Assembly: GCA_030040755.1 (NCBI GenBank)
Contig: JASHTC010000097.1
Location: 1 to 5,444, forward strand
From: Thermoplasmata archaeon
GTDB taxonomy: Archaea > Thermoplasmatota > Thermoplasmata > Lutacidiplasmatales > UBA184
Length of the DNA: 5,444 nt
Direction: 5' to 3'
This document shows, piece by piece, positions 1 to 5,425 of this stretch (position 1 is the stretch's first letter; the number at the start of each line of letters is the position of its first letter). The position numbers were made by a program, and so were the translations under genes. The notes beneath the pieces are model-generated. The model searched no databases. It was not told the origin of the DNA and saw only the letters and a list, made by a program, of their open reading frames with translations.

Positions 1-673
1 TGCTGATCAGCGACGGAGCGTTCGGGGTGTCCATCGGGCCGAAGCAGGCGTAGCACCCCCGGTGGAACGCCGGGCAGATCGCCCCGCACCCGGTCTGCGT
101 GACCGGGCCGAGGCACGGTGTCCCGTGCGCGACCATCACGCAGACGTTGCCGCGCCGCTTGCACTCGATACAGACGCTCTCGGTGGAGACGTTGGGCGCC
201 CGGTCGTCGAGGAACGCCGAGATCACCTCAAGGAGTTGGGCCTTGTTGATCGGGCAGCCCCGAAGCTGGAAGTCCACCGGGACGTGGTCGCTGATGGCCG
301 TGGACGTGGCGAGCGTCGAGATGTACTCCGGGTGGGCGTAGACCACCCGGCGGAACTCCTCGACGTCCTGGAAGTTCCGCAGCGCCTGGATCCCGCCGGC
401 CGTCGCGCACGCCCCGATCGTGATGAGCACGCGGGACTCGGCCCGCACCTCCCGGATGCGTCGAGCGTCCTCCGCAGTCGTGATGGAGCCCTCGACCAGC
501 GACAGGTCGTACGGTCCGGCCACGACCGCGCGCGAGGCCTCGTGGAAGTTCGCGATCTCCACCGCGTCCGCGACCGCGAGCAGCTCGTCCTCGCAGTCGA
601 GCATGGTGAGCTGACACCCGTCGCAGGAGGCAAACTTCCAGACGGCCAGCCGAGGTCGGCCCTTCCGCGCCAT
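1..673 (-). CDS. hydD: [NiFe] hydrogenase small (delta) subunit, group 3b type, partial at its 3' end
   Basis: This is the electron-transfer small subunit of a cytoplasmic NAD(P)-linked [NiFe] hydrogenase. It carries electrons between the NiFe large subunit and the flavin/Fe-S module. Translation from the ATG at 673 gives 224 codons and then runs off the window. Visible motifs are CDGC (C17, C20), GACAT (C89) and RGCPINK (C140), which together supply the usual proximal [4Fe-4S] ligands. A second Cys-rich part follows: C168, C171, C178, C187, C196, C200, C207 and C210, with the typical CIECKRRGNVC and GPVTQTGCGAICP segments; this fits two further [4Fe-4S] clusters. No Tat signal is present, so it is not a periplasmic uptake hydrogenase. 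GGAG lies 7 bases before the ATG, and only one base separates the gene from the hydG stop. The start is well fixed because the CDGC motif follows closely. The remaining C-terminus and the large subunit lie beyond the left edge. F420-non-reducing hydrogenase small subunits are related, but the neighbours favour group 3b. Confidence 0.95.
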   Translation of the reverse strand, partial: MARKGRPRLAVWKFASCDGCQLTMLDCEDELLAVADAVEIANFHEASRAVVAGPYDLSLVEGSITTAEDARRIREVRAESRVLITIGACATAGGIQALRNFQDVEEFRRVVYAHPEYISTLATSTAISDHVPVDFQLRGCPINKAQLLEVISAFLDDRAPNVSTESVCIECKRRGNVCVMVAHGTPCLGPVTQTGCGAICPAFHRGCYACFGPMDTPNAPSLIS

Positions 674-674
674 C

Positions 675-1544
675 TCACAACTCCCGCACCGAGAACATGC
701 GCTTGACGTCCGCGTAGCGGAACACGGGCCCGTCCCGGCAGACGAAGGCCGGACCCCATTGGCAGTGCCCGCAGAGCCCCACCGCGCACTTCATGTTCCG
801 CTCCATCGACAGCCAGATCGAGGCCTCCGGCACGCCGAGGGTGCTGAGCGCCTGAGCGGTGAGCCGCATCATGATCTCCGGCCCGCAGAGGAAGGCGACC
901 GTCCGCGGCGGGTCGAAGCGGGCGTCCGGGATGCGCGCGGTGACGAGGCCCACATCCCCGTACCACTCCCGGCCCGCCGCATCGACGGTGACCTGGAGGC
1001 GGAGGTCTCCCCGGGTGCGCCACTTCTGTACGTCCTCGTAATGGACGAGGTCCTTCGGCGAGCGCGCGCCGTAGATGATCTCCACCCGCTCGTAGCGGTC
1101 CCGGTGGGCGAGCAGCTCGTACAGCAACGGGCGCAGCGGGGGCAGCCCCAGCCCCCCCGCCACGATCACGACGTCCTGGTGCTCGGCCCGCTGGAGCGGC
1201 CAACCGACGCCGTACGGGCCCCGGACGCCGAGCGTCTCCCCGGGCAGGGTCTTGGTGAGCGCGTCGCTGATCTTTCCGGCCGAGCGCACCGTGTGGACGA
1301 GCTCGTCCGGCCGGTTCGGGTCCCCGCTGATCGAGATCGGGACCTCGCCGACCCCGAACCGATAGACCATGTTGAACTGGCCGGGGAGGAACGCCGGGAC
1401 CCCGCGACCCCCCGCGGGCTTGAGCACCATCGTGACGGTGTCGGCGGTCTCCACCACGCGGCGCTCCACGACGTACGGCTCGGGGGTGAAGGGGCTCTCG
1501 GTCGCCGAGCCCGCGCTCGTGGCCGAGTGGGTCTCAGACGCCAT
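675..1544 (-). CDS. hydG: Hydrogenase gamma subunit: FAD/NAD(P)-binding oxidoreductase with C-terminal [2Fe-2S] site
   Basis: The 289-residue protein is the diaphorase subunit of the sulfhydrogenase (HydG of the hydBGDA nomenclature, unrelated to the FeFe-hydrogenase maturase HydG). It passes electrons between NAD(P)(H) and Fe-S clusters through FAD. About 20 variable residues precede an FAD-binding ferredoxin-reductase barrel (about 22-120), with VPISIS near 68-73 and RGPYGVG near 108-114. The NAD(P)-binding part has GGLGLPPLRPLL near 130-141 and CGPEIMM near 220-226. A C-terminal C253-x4-C258-x2-C261-x7-C269 array matches the [2Fe-2S] site of PyrK-like and AsrB-like proteins. The length is normal for the family. 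The gene starts 8 bases before the end of the upstream cNMP-domain gene's stop region (11-base overlap) and no good SD is seen, so translational coupling is likely. NADH versus NADPH preference cannot be read from sequence alone. Sulfite reductase subunit AsrB is the main alternative, but the adjacent hydrogenase small subunit settles the call. Confidence 0.93.
   Translation of the reverse strand: MASETHSATSAGSATESPFTPEPYVVERRVVETADTVTMVLKPAGGRGVPAFLPGQFNMVYRFGVGEVPISISGDPNRPDELVHTVRSAGKISDALTKTLPGETLGVRGPYGVGWPLQRAEHQDVVIVAGGLGLPPLRPLLYELLAHRDRYERVEIIYGARSPKDLVHYEDVQKWRTRGDLRLQVTVDAAGREWYGDVGLVTARIPDARFDPPRTVAFLCGPEIMMRLTAQALSTLGVPEASIWLSMERNMKCAVGLCGHCQWGPAFVCRDGPVFRYADVKRMFSVREL
681..684 (-). 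promoter_or_regulatory. Shine-Dalgarno site of hydD
   Basis: On the minus strand GGAG ends 7 bases before the hydD ATG at 673. It lies inside the last codons of hydG, so hydD can be translated independently as well as by coupling. Confidence 0.6.
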
Positions 1545-2007
1545 GGATGTCCAGGATTTGGACCCGAGCGTTCTCGAGCCGATCCCCGATGACCGGCAGC
1601 AGCCGCAGGAGGAACCGGTACCCGTCCTCGGGACGCGCCTCGAAGGCGTCCTTGAGGGTCTTCGCGTCGAGCGCCAGGGTCCGGGTCGCCTTCACGGCCC
1701 GGGCATCGAACCGCCATCGGTGCGGCGGGACCAGCCAGGACCACCCGAGCACGTCGCCCGATCCGACCGTCTGGATCGTGACGTGGGGGCGGTCCGGCTG
1801 GGCGATCTCGAGAGCGACCTTCCCCTGGAAGACCAGCCAGAACTCGCTCGCGATGTCCCCCTCCAGGAACAGCATGTCCCCGGCCTCGAACGACCGTTCC
1901 GTCGCTCCCGAGCCGGCGAGCTGGACGAACCGCTCGTCCAAGCCGTGGAAGAACGGATGGTCGGCGACCCGGAGGACCGGTGGTGCATGGACCGGAGCGC
2001 CGCTCAT
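1534..2007 (-). CDS. Stand-alone cyclic-nucleotide-binding-domain (Crp/Fnr-type sensor fold) protein in the hydrogenase operon
   Basis: The 157-residue soluble protein appears to be one cupin-like cNMP-binding beta barrel with a short C-terminal helix. It has no helix-turn-helix, catalytic domain or membrane segment. FEAGDMLFLEGDIASEFWLV (about 40-59) matches the N-terminal barrel strands. G84-D85-V86-L87-G88 sits at the phosphate-binding cassette, where CRP has GELGL. In CRP the cassette has an Arg-Ser pair contacting cAMP; here the segment is HRWRFDARA (about 97-105), so an Arg is present but the following Ser/Thr is not. Ligand binding is therefore uncertain. From memory, proteins with a GWSWL-PP-RW-FDARA core recur in group 3b hydrogenase operons. 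The ATG overlaps the hydB stop in an ATGA arrangement and has a GGAGG site 6 bases upstream. A role as an allosteric or assembly partner of the hydrogenase is inference; without an HTH it is unlikely to be a transcription factor. Confidence 0.88.
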   Translation of the reverse strand: MSGAPVHAPPVLRVADHPFFHGLDERFVQLAGSGATERSFEAGDMLFLEGDIASEFWLVFQGKVALEIAQPDRPHVTIQTVGSGDVLGWSWLVPPHRWRFDARAVKATRTLALDAKTLKDAFEARPEDGYRFLLRLLPVIGDRLENARVQILDIHGV

Positions 2008-3152
2008 CGGGCCCCTCCGCCCGCCGCCGCCTTGGTCGGGGCCGTCCGGAGCGCGGCGACCTCCTCCGTCAGGTCGATCCCCACCGGGCACCAGGTGATG
2101 CACCGGCCGCACCCGATGCAGCCGGAGGTGCCGAACTGGTCCTGCCAGCTCGCCAGCTTGTGCGTCAGCCATTGCCGGTAGCGGGAGAGCGGGCTCTTCC
2201 GGACGCTGTTCGCGTGGAGCGCCGTGAACTCGAGGTTGAAGCACGAGTCCCAGTGCCGCCAGCGTTCGACCGTCTCCCCCTGGAGGTCCGGGACCTCGTC
2301 GGTCGAGCTGCAGAAACACGTCGGGCAGACCATGGTGCAGTTCGTGCACGAGAGGCAGCGCCGGGCGACGACCTCCCAGCGCGGGTGCTCGGGCTGGGTC
2401 AGCAACAGGTCGTGGATGCCCGAGGTGTCGAGCGTTCGTCCCATGGACGCGGCCGTCTGGGCTACGATCGAGTGGGCCATCTCCGAATCCTCCTTCGCTG
2501 CCGGCTTCAGGGGCACATGAGCGAGGACCGCGGCCCCCGCCGGCGAGCCGACGTCCACCAGGAAGTAGTGGCGGGGGGTCAAGATCTCCGTCAGGGCAAT
2601 GTCGTGGCCCGTTCGTACGCCGGGTCCGGTTCGCATCGAGACGCAGAAGCAGGTCCCCCCGGCCTGACCGCACTGCACCGCGATCCGGAGGGCGCGACTC
2701 CGGCGCGCATGGTAGCCGGGATCCCGCACCACCCCGTCGAACACCCGGTCGCTCACGTCCATGCCGGCGAGCTCGCAGGCACGCACGCCGAGGAAGGCCA
2801 TCGGGGGCCCGTCGTCCTTCTCGGGGGTGACCGTGAACGACGTACCGGTCCGCGTCGCCGTCCAGAGCCGCTCGCGCGAGGGGAACAAGAACTTCTTCCA
2901 GCTGTGCGGCCCGACGTTGTACCCGAAGAGGGCCTGGTCGGTCCGGCGCTCGAGCCGGTACTTCCCGGCGTCCTGACGGTCCGTCCAGCCGATGGGGAGG
3001 TCCTGCTCGGCGCGCACCTCTCCGTAGACGATCGCCCCGTCCCGCACGGTGGGGCCGACCACTCGGTAGCCCGCGCTCTGGAGCGCCTTGAGCAACCGGG
3101 GGAAATCGGCCCGCTCCAGGATCCGCTGGGCCCCGACGCTCAGTTCCTCCAT
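2004..3152 (-). CDS. hydB: Hydrogenase beta subunit, 4Fe-4S dicluster protein (sulfhydrogenase/AsrA-like)
   Basis: The 382-residue protein is the Fe-S subunit that links the flavin subunit HydG to the hydrogenase dimer. The N-terminal two thirds show family features: WKKFLFPSRE near 85-94, GVRACELAGM near 122-131 and CGQAGGTCFC near 161-170. Two ferredoxin-type clusters follow: C266-x2-C269-x2-C272-x3-C276 (CLSCTNCTMVCP), trailed by CFC at 279-281, and C345-x2-C348-x2-C351-x3-C355 (CIGCGRCITWCP). This is the usual dicluster pattern of HydB and of AsrA, the sulfite reductase A subunit. The reading frame stays open upstream to 3368, but that would run into the opposite ligase gene. The ATG at 3152 is chosen because GGAG lies 6 bases upstream and the conserved region begins directly. 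It is the first gene of the operon, and its TGA overlaps the next ATG. The Ala/Gly-rich C-terminal tail (about 370-382) looks unstructured. Confidence 0.94.
   Translation of the reverse strand: MEELSVGAQRILERADFPRLLKALQSAGYRVVGPTVRDGAIVYGEVRAEQDLPIGWTDRQDAGKYRLERRTDQALFGYNVGPHSWKKFLFPSRERLWTATRTGTSFTVTPEKDDGPPMAFLGVRACELAGMDVSDRVFDGVVRDPGYHARRSRALRIAVQCGQAGGTCFCVSMRTGPGVRTGHDIALTEILTPRHYFLVDVGSPAGAAVLAHVPLKPAAKEDSEMAHSIVAQTAASMGRTLDTSGIHDLLLTQPEHPRWEVVARRCLSCTNCTMVCPTCFCSSTDEVPDLQGETVERWRHWDSCFNLEFTALHANSVRKSPLSRYRQWLTHKLASWQDQFGTSGCIGCGRCITWCPVGIDLTEEVAALRTAPTKAAAGGGAR
2014..2018 (-). promoter_or_regulatory. Strong Shine-Dalgarno site of the cNMP-domain gene
   Basis: On the minus strand GGAGG ends 6 bases before the ATG at 2007. 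It sits within the final codons of hydB and supports the ATGA-overlap start. It is the best ribosome site in the operon. Confidence 0.7.
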
Positions 3153-3158
3153 CGTAGA

Positions 3159-3162
3159 CTCC
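3159..3162 (-). promoter_or_regulatory. Shine-Dalgarno site of hydB
   Basis: On the minus strand GGAG ends 6 bases before the ATG at 3152. It decides this start over the open frame further upstream and implies that the hydrogenase mRNA has a 5' leader, unlike the divergent ligase mRNA. Confidence 0.6.
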
Positions 3163-3186
3163 GGCGCGGGACCCGCCCGACCGTGA

Positions 3187-3199
3187 CGGGCAATGCCCG
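3187..3199. repeat. Perfect 6-bp-arm inverted repeat between the two genes (possible operator)
   Basis: CGGGCA and TGCCCG are exact inverted copies around a single A. The site lies 35-47 bases before the hydB ATG, just downstream of a TATA-like TTACA on the minus strand, where archaeal repressors often bind. Background GC content makes a chance match of this size plausible. Confidence 0.4.
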
Positions 3200-3205
3200 A
3201 GGGCG

Positions 3206-3236
3206 TGTAAGGCCTTGTGGTGAAATCAAAATCACT
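3206..3236 (-). promoter_or_regulatory. Candidate promoter region of the hydrogenase operon
   Basis: This is the only AT-rich patch upstream of hydB. Read on the minus strand it holds AGTGATTTTGATTTCACC and, closer to the gene, CTTACA. Either could serve as a degenerate TATA element. With the usual archaeal spacing of about 25 bases, initiation near 3183 (TTACA) or near 3200 (TTTGATTT) would give a leader of roughly 30-50 bases, compatible with the SD of hydB. Neither element is a good consensus match, so the exact position is uncertain. Confidence 0.4.
3220..3235. repeat. Imperfect dyad GTGA-N8-TCAC in the AT-rich patch (possible operator)
   Basis: GTGAAATCAAAATCAC has exact outer arms GTGA/TCAC and a partly symmetric AT-rich centre. 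It overlaps the candidate hydrogenase promoter and lies about 30 bases upstream of the ligase TATA box, so a bound protein could affect both genes. The spacing (N8) differs from the CRP/FNR N6 pattern. Confidence 0.35.
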
Positions 3237-3265
3237 GGCGCGCGGGCGACGGCCGGCTCTACTCC

Positions 3266-3271
3266 TATAAG
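3266..3271 (+). promoter_or_regulatory. TATA-box of the formate--tetrahydrofolate ligase gene (leaderless transcript predicted)
   Basis: TATAAG stands out in otherwise GC-rich DNA, with its centre about 30 bases before the ATG at 3299. Archaeal transcription starts about 25 bases downstream of the TATA centre, which places the start within a few bases of the ATG. No SD sequence is seen in the last 20 bases before the ATG, which fits a leaderless mRNA. The purine-rich BRE usually found upstream of the box is not convincing here. Confidence 0.65.
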
Positions 3272-3298
3272 CGGCCCGCGTCTTCGCTCGCCGAACCC

Positions 3299-4933
3299 AT
3301 GAAGACACCTCAGGAACTCGCGCAGGCGCTCGGCATCGACCCGGCGGTACTGCACCCCGCGGGGGCATCGGTCGGGAAGGTGCCGGTCTCGGTCGTACGC
3401 GAGCTGTCCGCCCATCGGCCCAAGGGGAAGCTGGTCCTCGTCACCGCGATGACCCCGACCCGTCACGGCGAGGGGAAGACCGTCACCGCGATCGGGCTCG
3501 CGGACGGGTTGGCGGCGAGTGGCGAACGCGCGGTGGTCTGCCTCCGCCAGCCTTCCCTGGGCCCGGTCTTCGGGATCAAGGGGGGCGCGACCGGGGGAGG
3601 CCACGCGACGGTCGAACCCTCCACGAACATCAACCTCGGCTTCACCGGGGACATCAACGCGGTGGCGAACGCGCACAACCTCCTCGCCGCCTTGGTCGAC
3701 AACCACATCTTCCACGGGAACGGACTGGACCTCCAGCGGGACCGTCTGTTGTTTCCGCGGACCCTCGACATGGAGGACCGCTCGCTGCGCCATATCGTGA
3801 CGGTCGTGCCGAAGGACCCGCGTCTTCCCGCGATGCAGAGCTCGTTCGTCATCGCCGCGGCCTCCGAGGTGATGGCCGCGCTCGCGCTCGCGAAGGACTA
3901 CGTCGACCTCAAGGAGCGTCTCGGTCGGATCCTGGTCGGCTTCTCGGGGAACGGGGCCGGGGTCCGAGCCTCGGCCCTGCACGCGGAGGGGGCGATGGCG
4001 GCGGTCCTGCGGGATGCGCTCGAGCCCAACCTCGTCCAGACCGCCGGGGGGACCCCCGCGATCATCCACTCGGGGCCGTTCGGAAACATCGCGCACGGGA
4101 CCTGCAGTCGGCTCGCCATCGAGCTCGGCCTCGCGAGCGCGGACTATTGCGTCGTCGAGGCCGGATTCGCGACCGAGCTCGGCGCGGAGAAGTTCGTCGA
4201 CATCGTCACCCCGGTGCTCGGAGTGGACGTCGACGCCGCGGTGCTGGTCGTCACCCTGCGCGGCCTCCGGTTCCAGGGAGGGGCGACGGACGAGGCGTCC
4301 GCGCGCCCCGACCTGGCCGCGACGACGCGGGGCCTGGCCAACCTCGAGCAGCATCTCGCGAACCTCGAGAGCCTGAACCTGGCGGCCGTCGTGGCCCTGA
4401 ATCGGTTCCCGGGCGACAGTCCCGAGGAGGAGGCTGCGGTCCACGCCTTCTGCCAGGCGCACGGGGCCGAGATGGTCGAGTCCCGGGGATTCACCGAGGG
4501 GGCGGCGGGGTGCGCCGACCTGGCCCGGGCCGTGCGACGCCTTGTCGACCTCGGACGGAAGAGCCACCCGCTGTATCCGGCCGGGACGGGCCCCGCCGAC
4601 CAGGTGCGCACGATCGTGACGCGTCTCTACGGGGGCGCGGGGATTTCATCGACGCCGGAGGCGGACCGCGACCTCGAGGAGCTCGGGCGCATCGGGGAGC
4701 TCGGAGGGCCGGTGTGCGTGGCGAAGACCCCGCTGTCGCTGTCGGACGACCCGCACCACGTCGGGCGGCCCCGGGGGTTCATCTCCCAAGTGCACCGGTA
4801 CACCCGGTCCGCGAGCGCGGGCTTTACCGTGGCCCATCTGGGCACCATCGAGACGATGCCGGGCCTCCCGACCCATCCGGCCTCGGACCGGATCGACGTC
4901 TCCCCCGACGGCCAGATCGTCGGGCTATCCTGA
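3299..4933 (+). CDS. fhs: Formate--tetrahydrofolate ligase (10-formyl-THF synthetase)
   Basis: The 544-residue cytoplasmic enzyme makes 10-formyl-tetrahydrofolate from formate, THF and ATP through formyl phosphate. It feeds C1 units to purine synthesis or to the THF branch of acetyl-CoA metabolism. Visible motifs are the P-loop TPTRHGEGKT (52-61), LRQPSLGPVFGIKGG (82-96), INLGFTGD (111-118), NLLAALVDNH (127-136), ASEVMAAL (188-195), PNLVQT (243-248), NIAHG (263-267), EAGFATELGAEKF (287-299), NRFPGD (368-373), AKTPLSLSDD (475-484) and TMPGLP (519-524). It is slightly shorter than the usual 555-560 residues. Several near-invariant positions differ: PSTNINLGFTGD replaces the common PMEDINLHFTGD, Gln84 replaces the usual Glu after the motif Arg, and Phe398 appears where a Trp of the WA-GG motif is normal. 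The ATG is supported by the TATA box 30 bases upstream. It is monocistronic here, with a stop overlapping the convergent thioesterase gene. Homotetramer formation is expected from the family. Confidence 0.94.
   Translation: MKTPQELAQALGIDPAVLHPAGASVGKVPVSVVRELSAHRPKGKLVLVTAMTPTRHGEGKTVTAIGLADGLAASGERAVVCLRQPSLGPVFGIKGGATGGGHATVEPSTNINLGFTGDINAVANAHNLLAALVDNHIFHGNGLDLQRDRLLFPRTLDMEDRSLRHIVTVVPKDPRLPAMQSSFVIAAASEVMAALALAKDYVDLKERLGRILVGFSGNGAGVRASALHAEGAMAAVLRDALEPNLVQTAGGTPAIIHSGPFGNIAHGTCSRLAIELGLASADYCVVEAGFATELGAEKFVDIVTPVLGVDVDAAVLVVTLRGLRFQGGATDEASARPDLAATTRGLANLEQHLANLESLNLAAVVALNRFPGDSPEEEAAVHAFCQAHGAEMVESRGFTEGAAGCADLARAVRRLVDLGRKSHPLYPAGTGPADQVRTIVTRLYGGAGISSTPEADRDLEELGRIGELGGPVCVAKTPLSLSDDPHHVGRPRGFISQVHRYTRSASAGFTVAHLGTIETMPGLPTHPASDRIDVSPDGQIVGLS
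4904..4924. repeat. Inverted repeat directly after the thioesterase stop (possible 3'-end hairpin)
   Basis: CCCGACG and CGTCGGG form a perfect 7-bp stem around a 7-base loop. On the minus strand the stem begins at the very next base after the TAG stop of the thioesterase gene; on the plus strand it lies in the last codons of the ligase gene. There is no T-run after it on either strand, so it does not look like a standard bacterial or archaeal terminator. mRNA 3'-end protection is an alternative. Confidence 0.35.
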
Positions 4934-5425
4934 GACACCGGAGCGGGGGGCGCCGGCGGCCCCGCGGGGCCGCATCGACGCGGGCAGCTCGACGCAGACG
5001 ACCTCCCCACGGACCGTGGTCTCTCCGAGCGCGAGGATGGAGGCCTCGACGATGACCTTGCGACCCGCAATGGACGTCGCGCGGCCGCGGACCGTAAGCT
5101 CCGGCCCGAGCGGAGTCGGACGGAGGTAGTCGACCCCCAGCGACGCGGTGACGAACCGATGGGGTGGCTCGGTGCCGATCTCGCGTCCCTCCGCCCGATA
5201 GGCCGCGGCGGCCGCCGTCCCCGTGGCATGGCAGTCGATCAGGGACGCGAGGATCCCACCGTTCACGAAGCCGGGGATCGCGGTGTGGAAAGGTTTGGGC
5301 GTGAACCGCGCCACCGTCCCGTCCCCGTCCCAGTAGCTCTTCAGCTGGTGGCCGTGCGCGTTCAGCCGTCCGCACCCGAAGCAGTGGGCGAGGTCATCGG
5401 GATAGTAGTCCTGGAACGCTATCAC
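4925..5425 (-). CDS. PaaI-like hotdog-fold thioesterase
   Basis: The 166-residue cytoplasmic protein belongs to the PaaI/THEM4-type hotdog superfamily, which hydrolyses acyl-CoA thioesters; the substrate cannot be told. The N-terminus has HCFGCGRLNAHGHQLKSYW (14-32), a short CxxC-containing segment common in one subgroup. The central helix motif is FVNGGILASLIDCHATGTA (53-71); N55-G56-G57 and D64 are the likely active-site elements. Strands around GVDYLRPTPLG (97-107) and GRKVIVEASI (121-130) complete the fold. The last 15 residues are Gly/Ala/Arg-rich and probably disordered. The start is a GTG: an in-frame TAG at 5441-5443 lies upstream, and no ATG, GTG or TTG occurs between it and 5425. 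AGGG 6 bases before the GTG may be a weak ribosome site. The gene converges on the ligase gene, with the last 9 bases shared. No functional link with the ligase is evident. Confidence 0.85.
   Translation of the reverse strand: MIAFQDYYPDDLAHCFGCGRLNAHGHQLKSYWDGDGTVARFTPKPFHTAIPGFVNGGILASLIDCHATGTAAAAAYRAEGREIGTEPPHRFVTASLGVDYLRPTPLGPELTVRGRATSIAGRKVIVEASILALGETTVRGEVVCVELPASMRPRGAAGAPRSGVSG
4956..4973. repeat. Perfect 18-bp palindrome near the convergent gene ends
   Basis: GCGGCCCCGCGGGGCCGC is self-complementary over all 18 bases and can form a 7-bp stem with a CGCG loop. It starts 22 bases after the ligase stop and lies within the codons for the Arg/Gly/Ala-rich tail of the thioesterase. 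It could pause transcription of the ligase mRNA, but no T-tract follows. Confidence 0.4.

Noticed and set aside
62..706. 214-codon open frame on the plus strand opposite hydD
   Set aside because: Antisense to the hydrogenase small subunit, whose full set of cysteine motifs is seen on the minus strand running through the window edge.
759..1592. 277-codon open frame on the plus strand opposite hydG
   Set aside because: Antisense shadow; the hydG frame contains FAD, NAD(P) and [2Fe-2S] motifs in the right order.
1534..2007. cNMP-domain protein as the transcriptional regulator binding the 3220-3235 dyad
   Set aside because: It ends about 30 residues after the barrel with no helix-turn-helix, so it lacks a visible means of binding DNA.
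2004..3152. HydB/HydG as anaerobic sulfite reductase AsrA/AsrB
   Set aside because: The proteins are homologous, but hydD follows in the same operon and no siroheme reductase (AsrC-type) gene is seen, so hydrogenase is the better reading.
1980..3302. 440-codon open frame on the plus strand opposite hydB
   Set aside because: It is antisense to a gene with clear Fe-S motifs, its product is Arg/Gly/Pro-rich with no recognisable domain, and long antisense frames are expected in GC-rich codon-biased DNA.
2004..3368. Longer form of hydB starting at 3368 (72 extra residues)
   Set aside because: It would cover the whole divergent control region and the first codons of the ligase gene; the extra residues are Arg/Ala/Pro-rich and unlike the family, and the ATG at 3152 has a GGAG site.
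3140..4567. 475-codon open frame on the minus strand opposite the ligase gene
   Set aside because: It is a shadow of the well-supported ligase reading frame; composition is Arg/Gly/Asp-rich with no motif or plausible start context.
4956..4973. Intrinsic terminator for the ligase gene
   Set aside because: The palindrome is followed by mixed sequence without a T-run, which both bacterial and archaeal intrinsic termination normally need.
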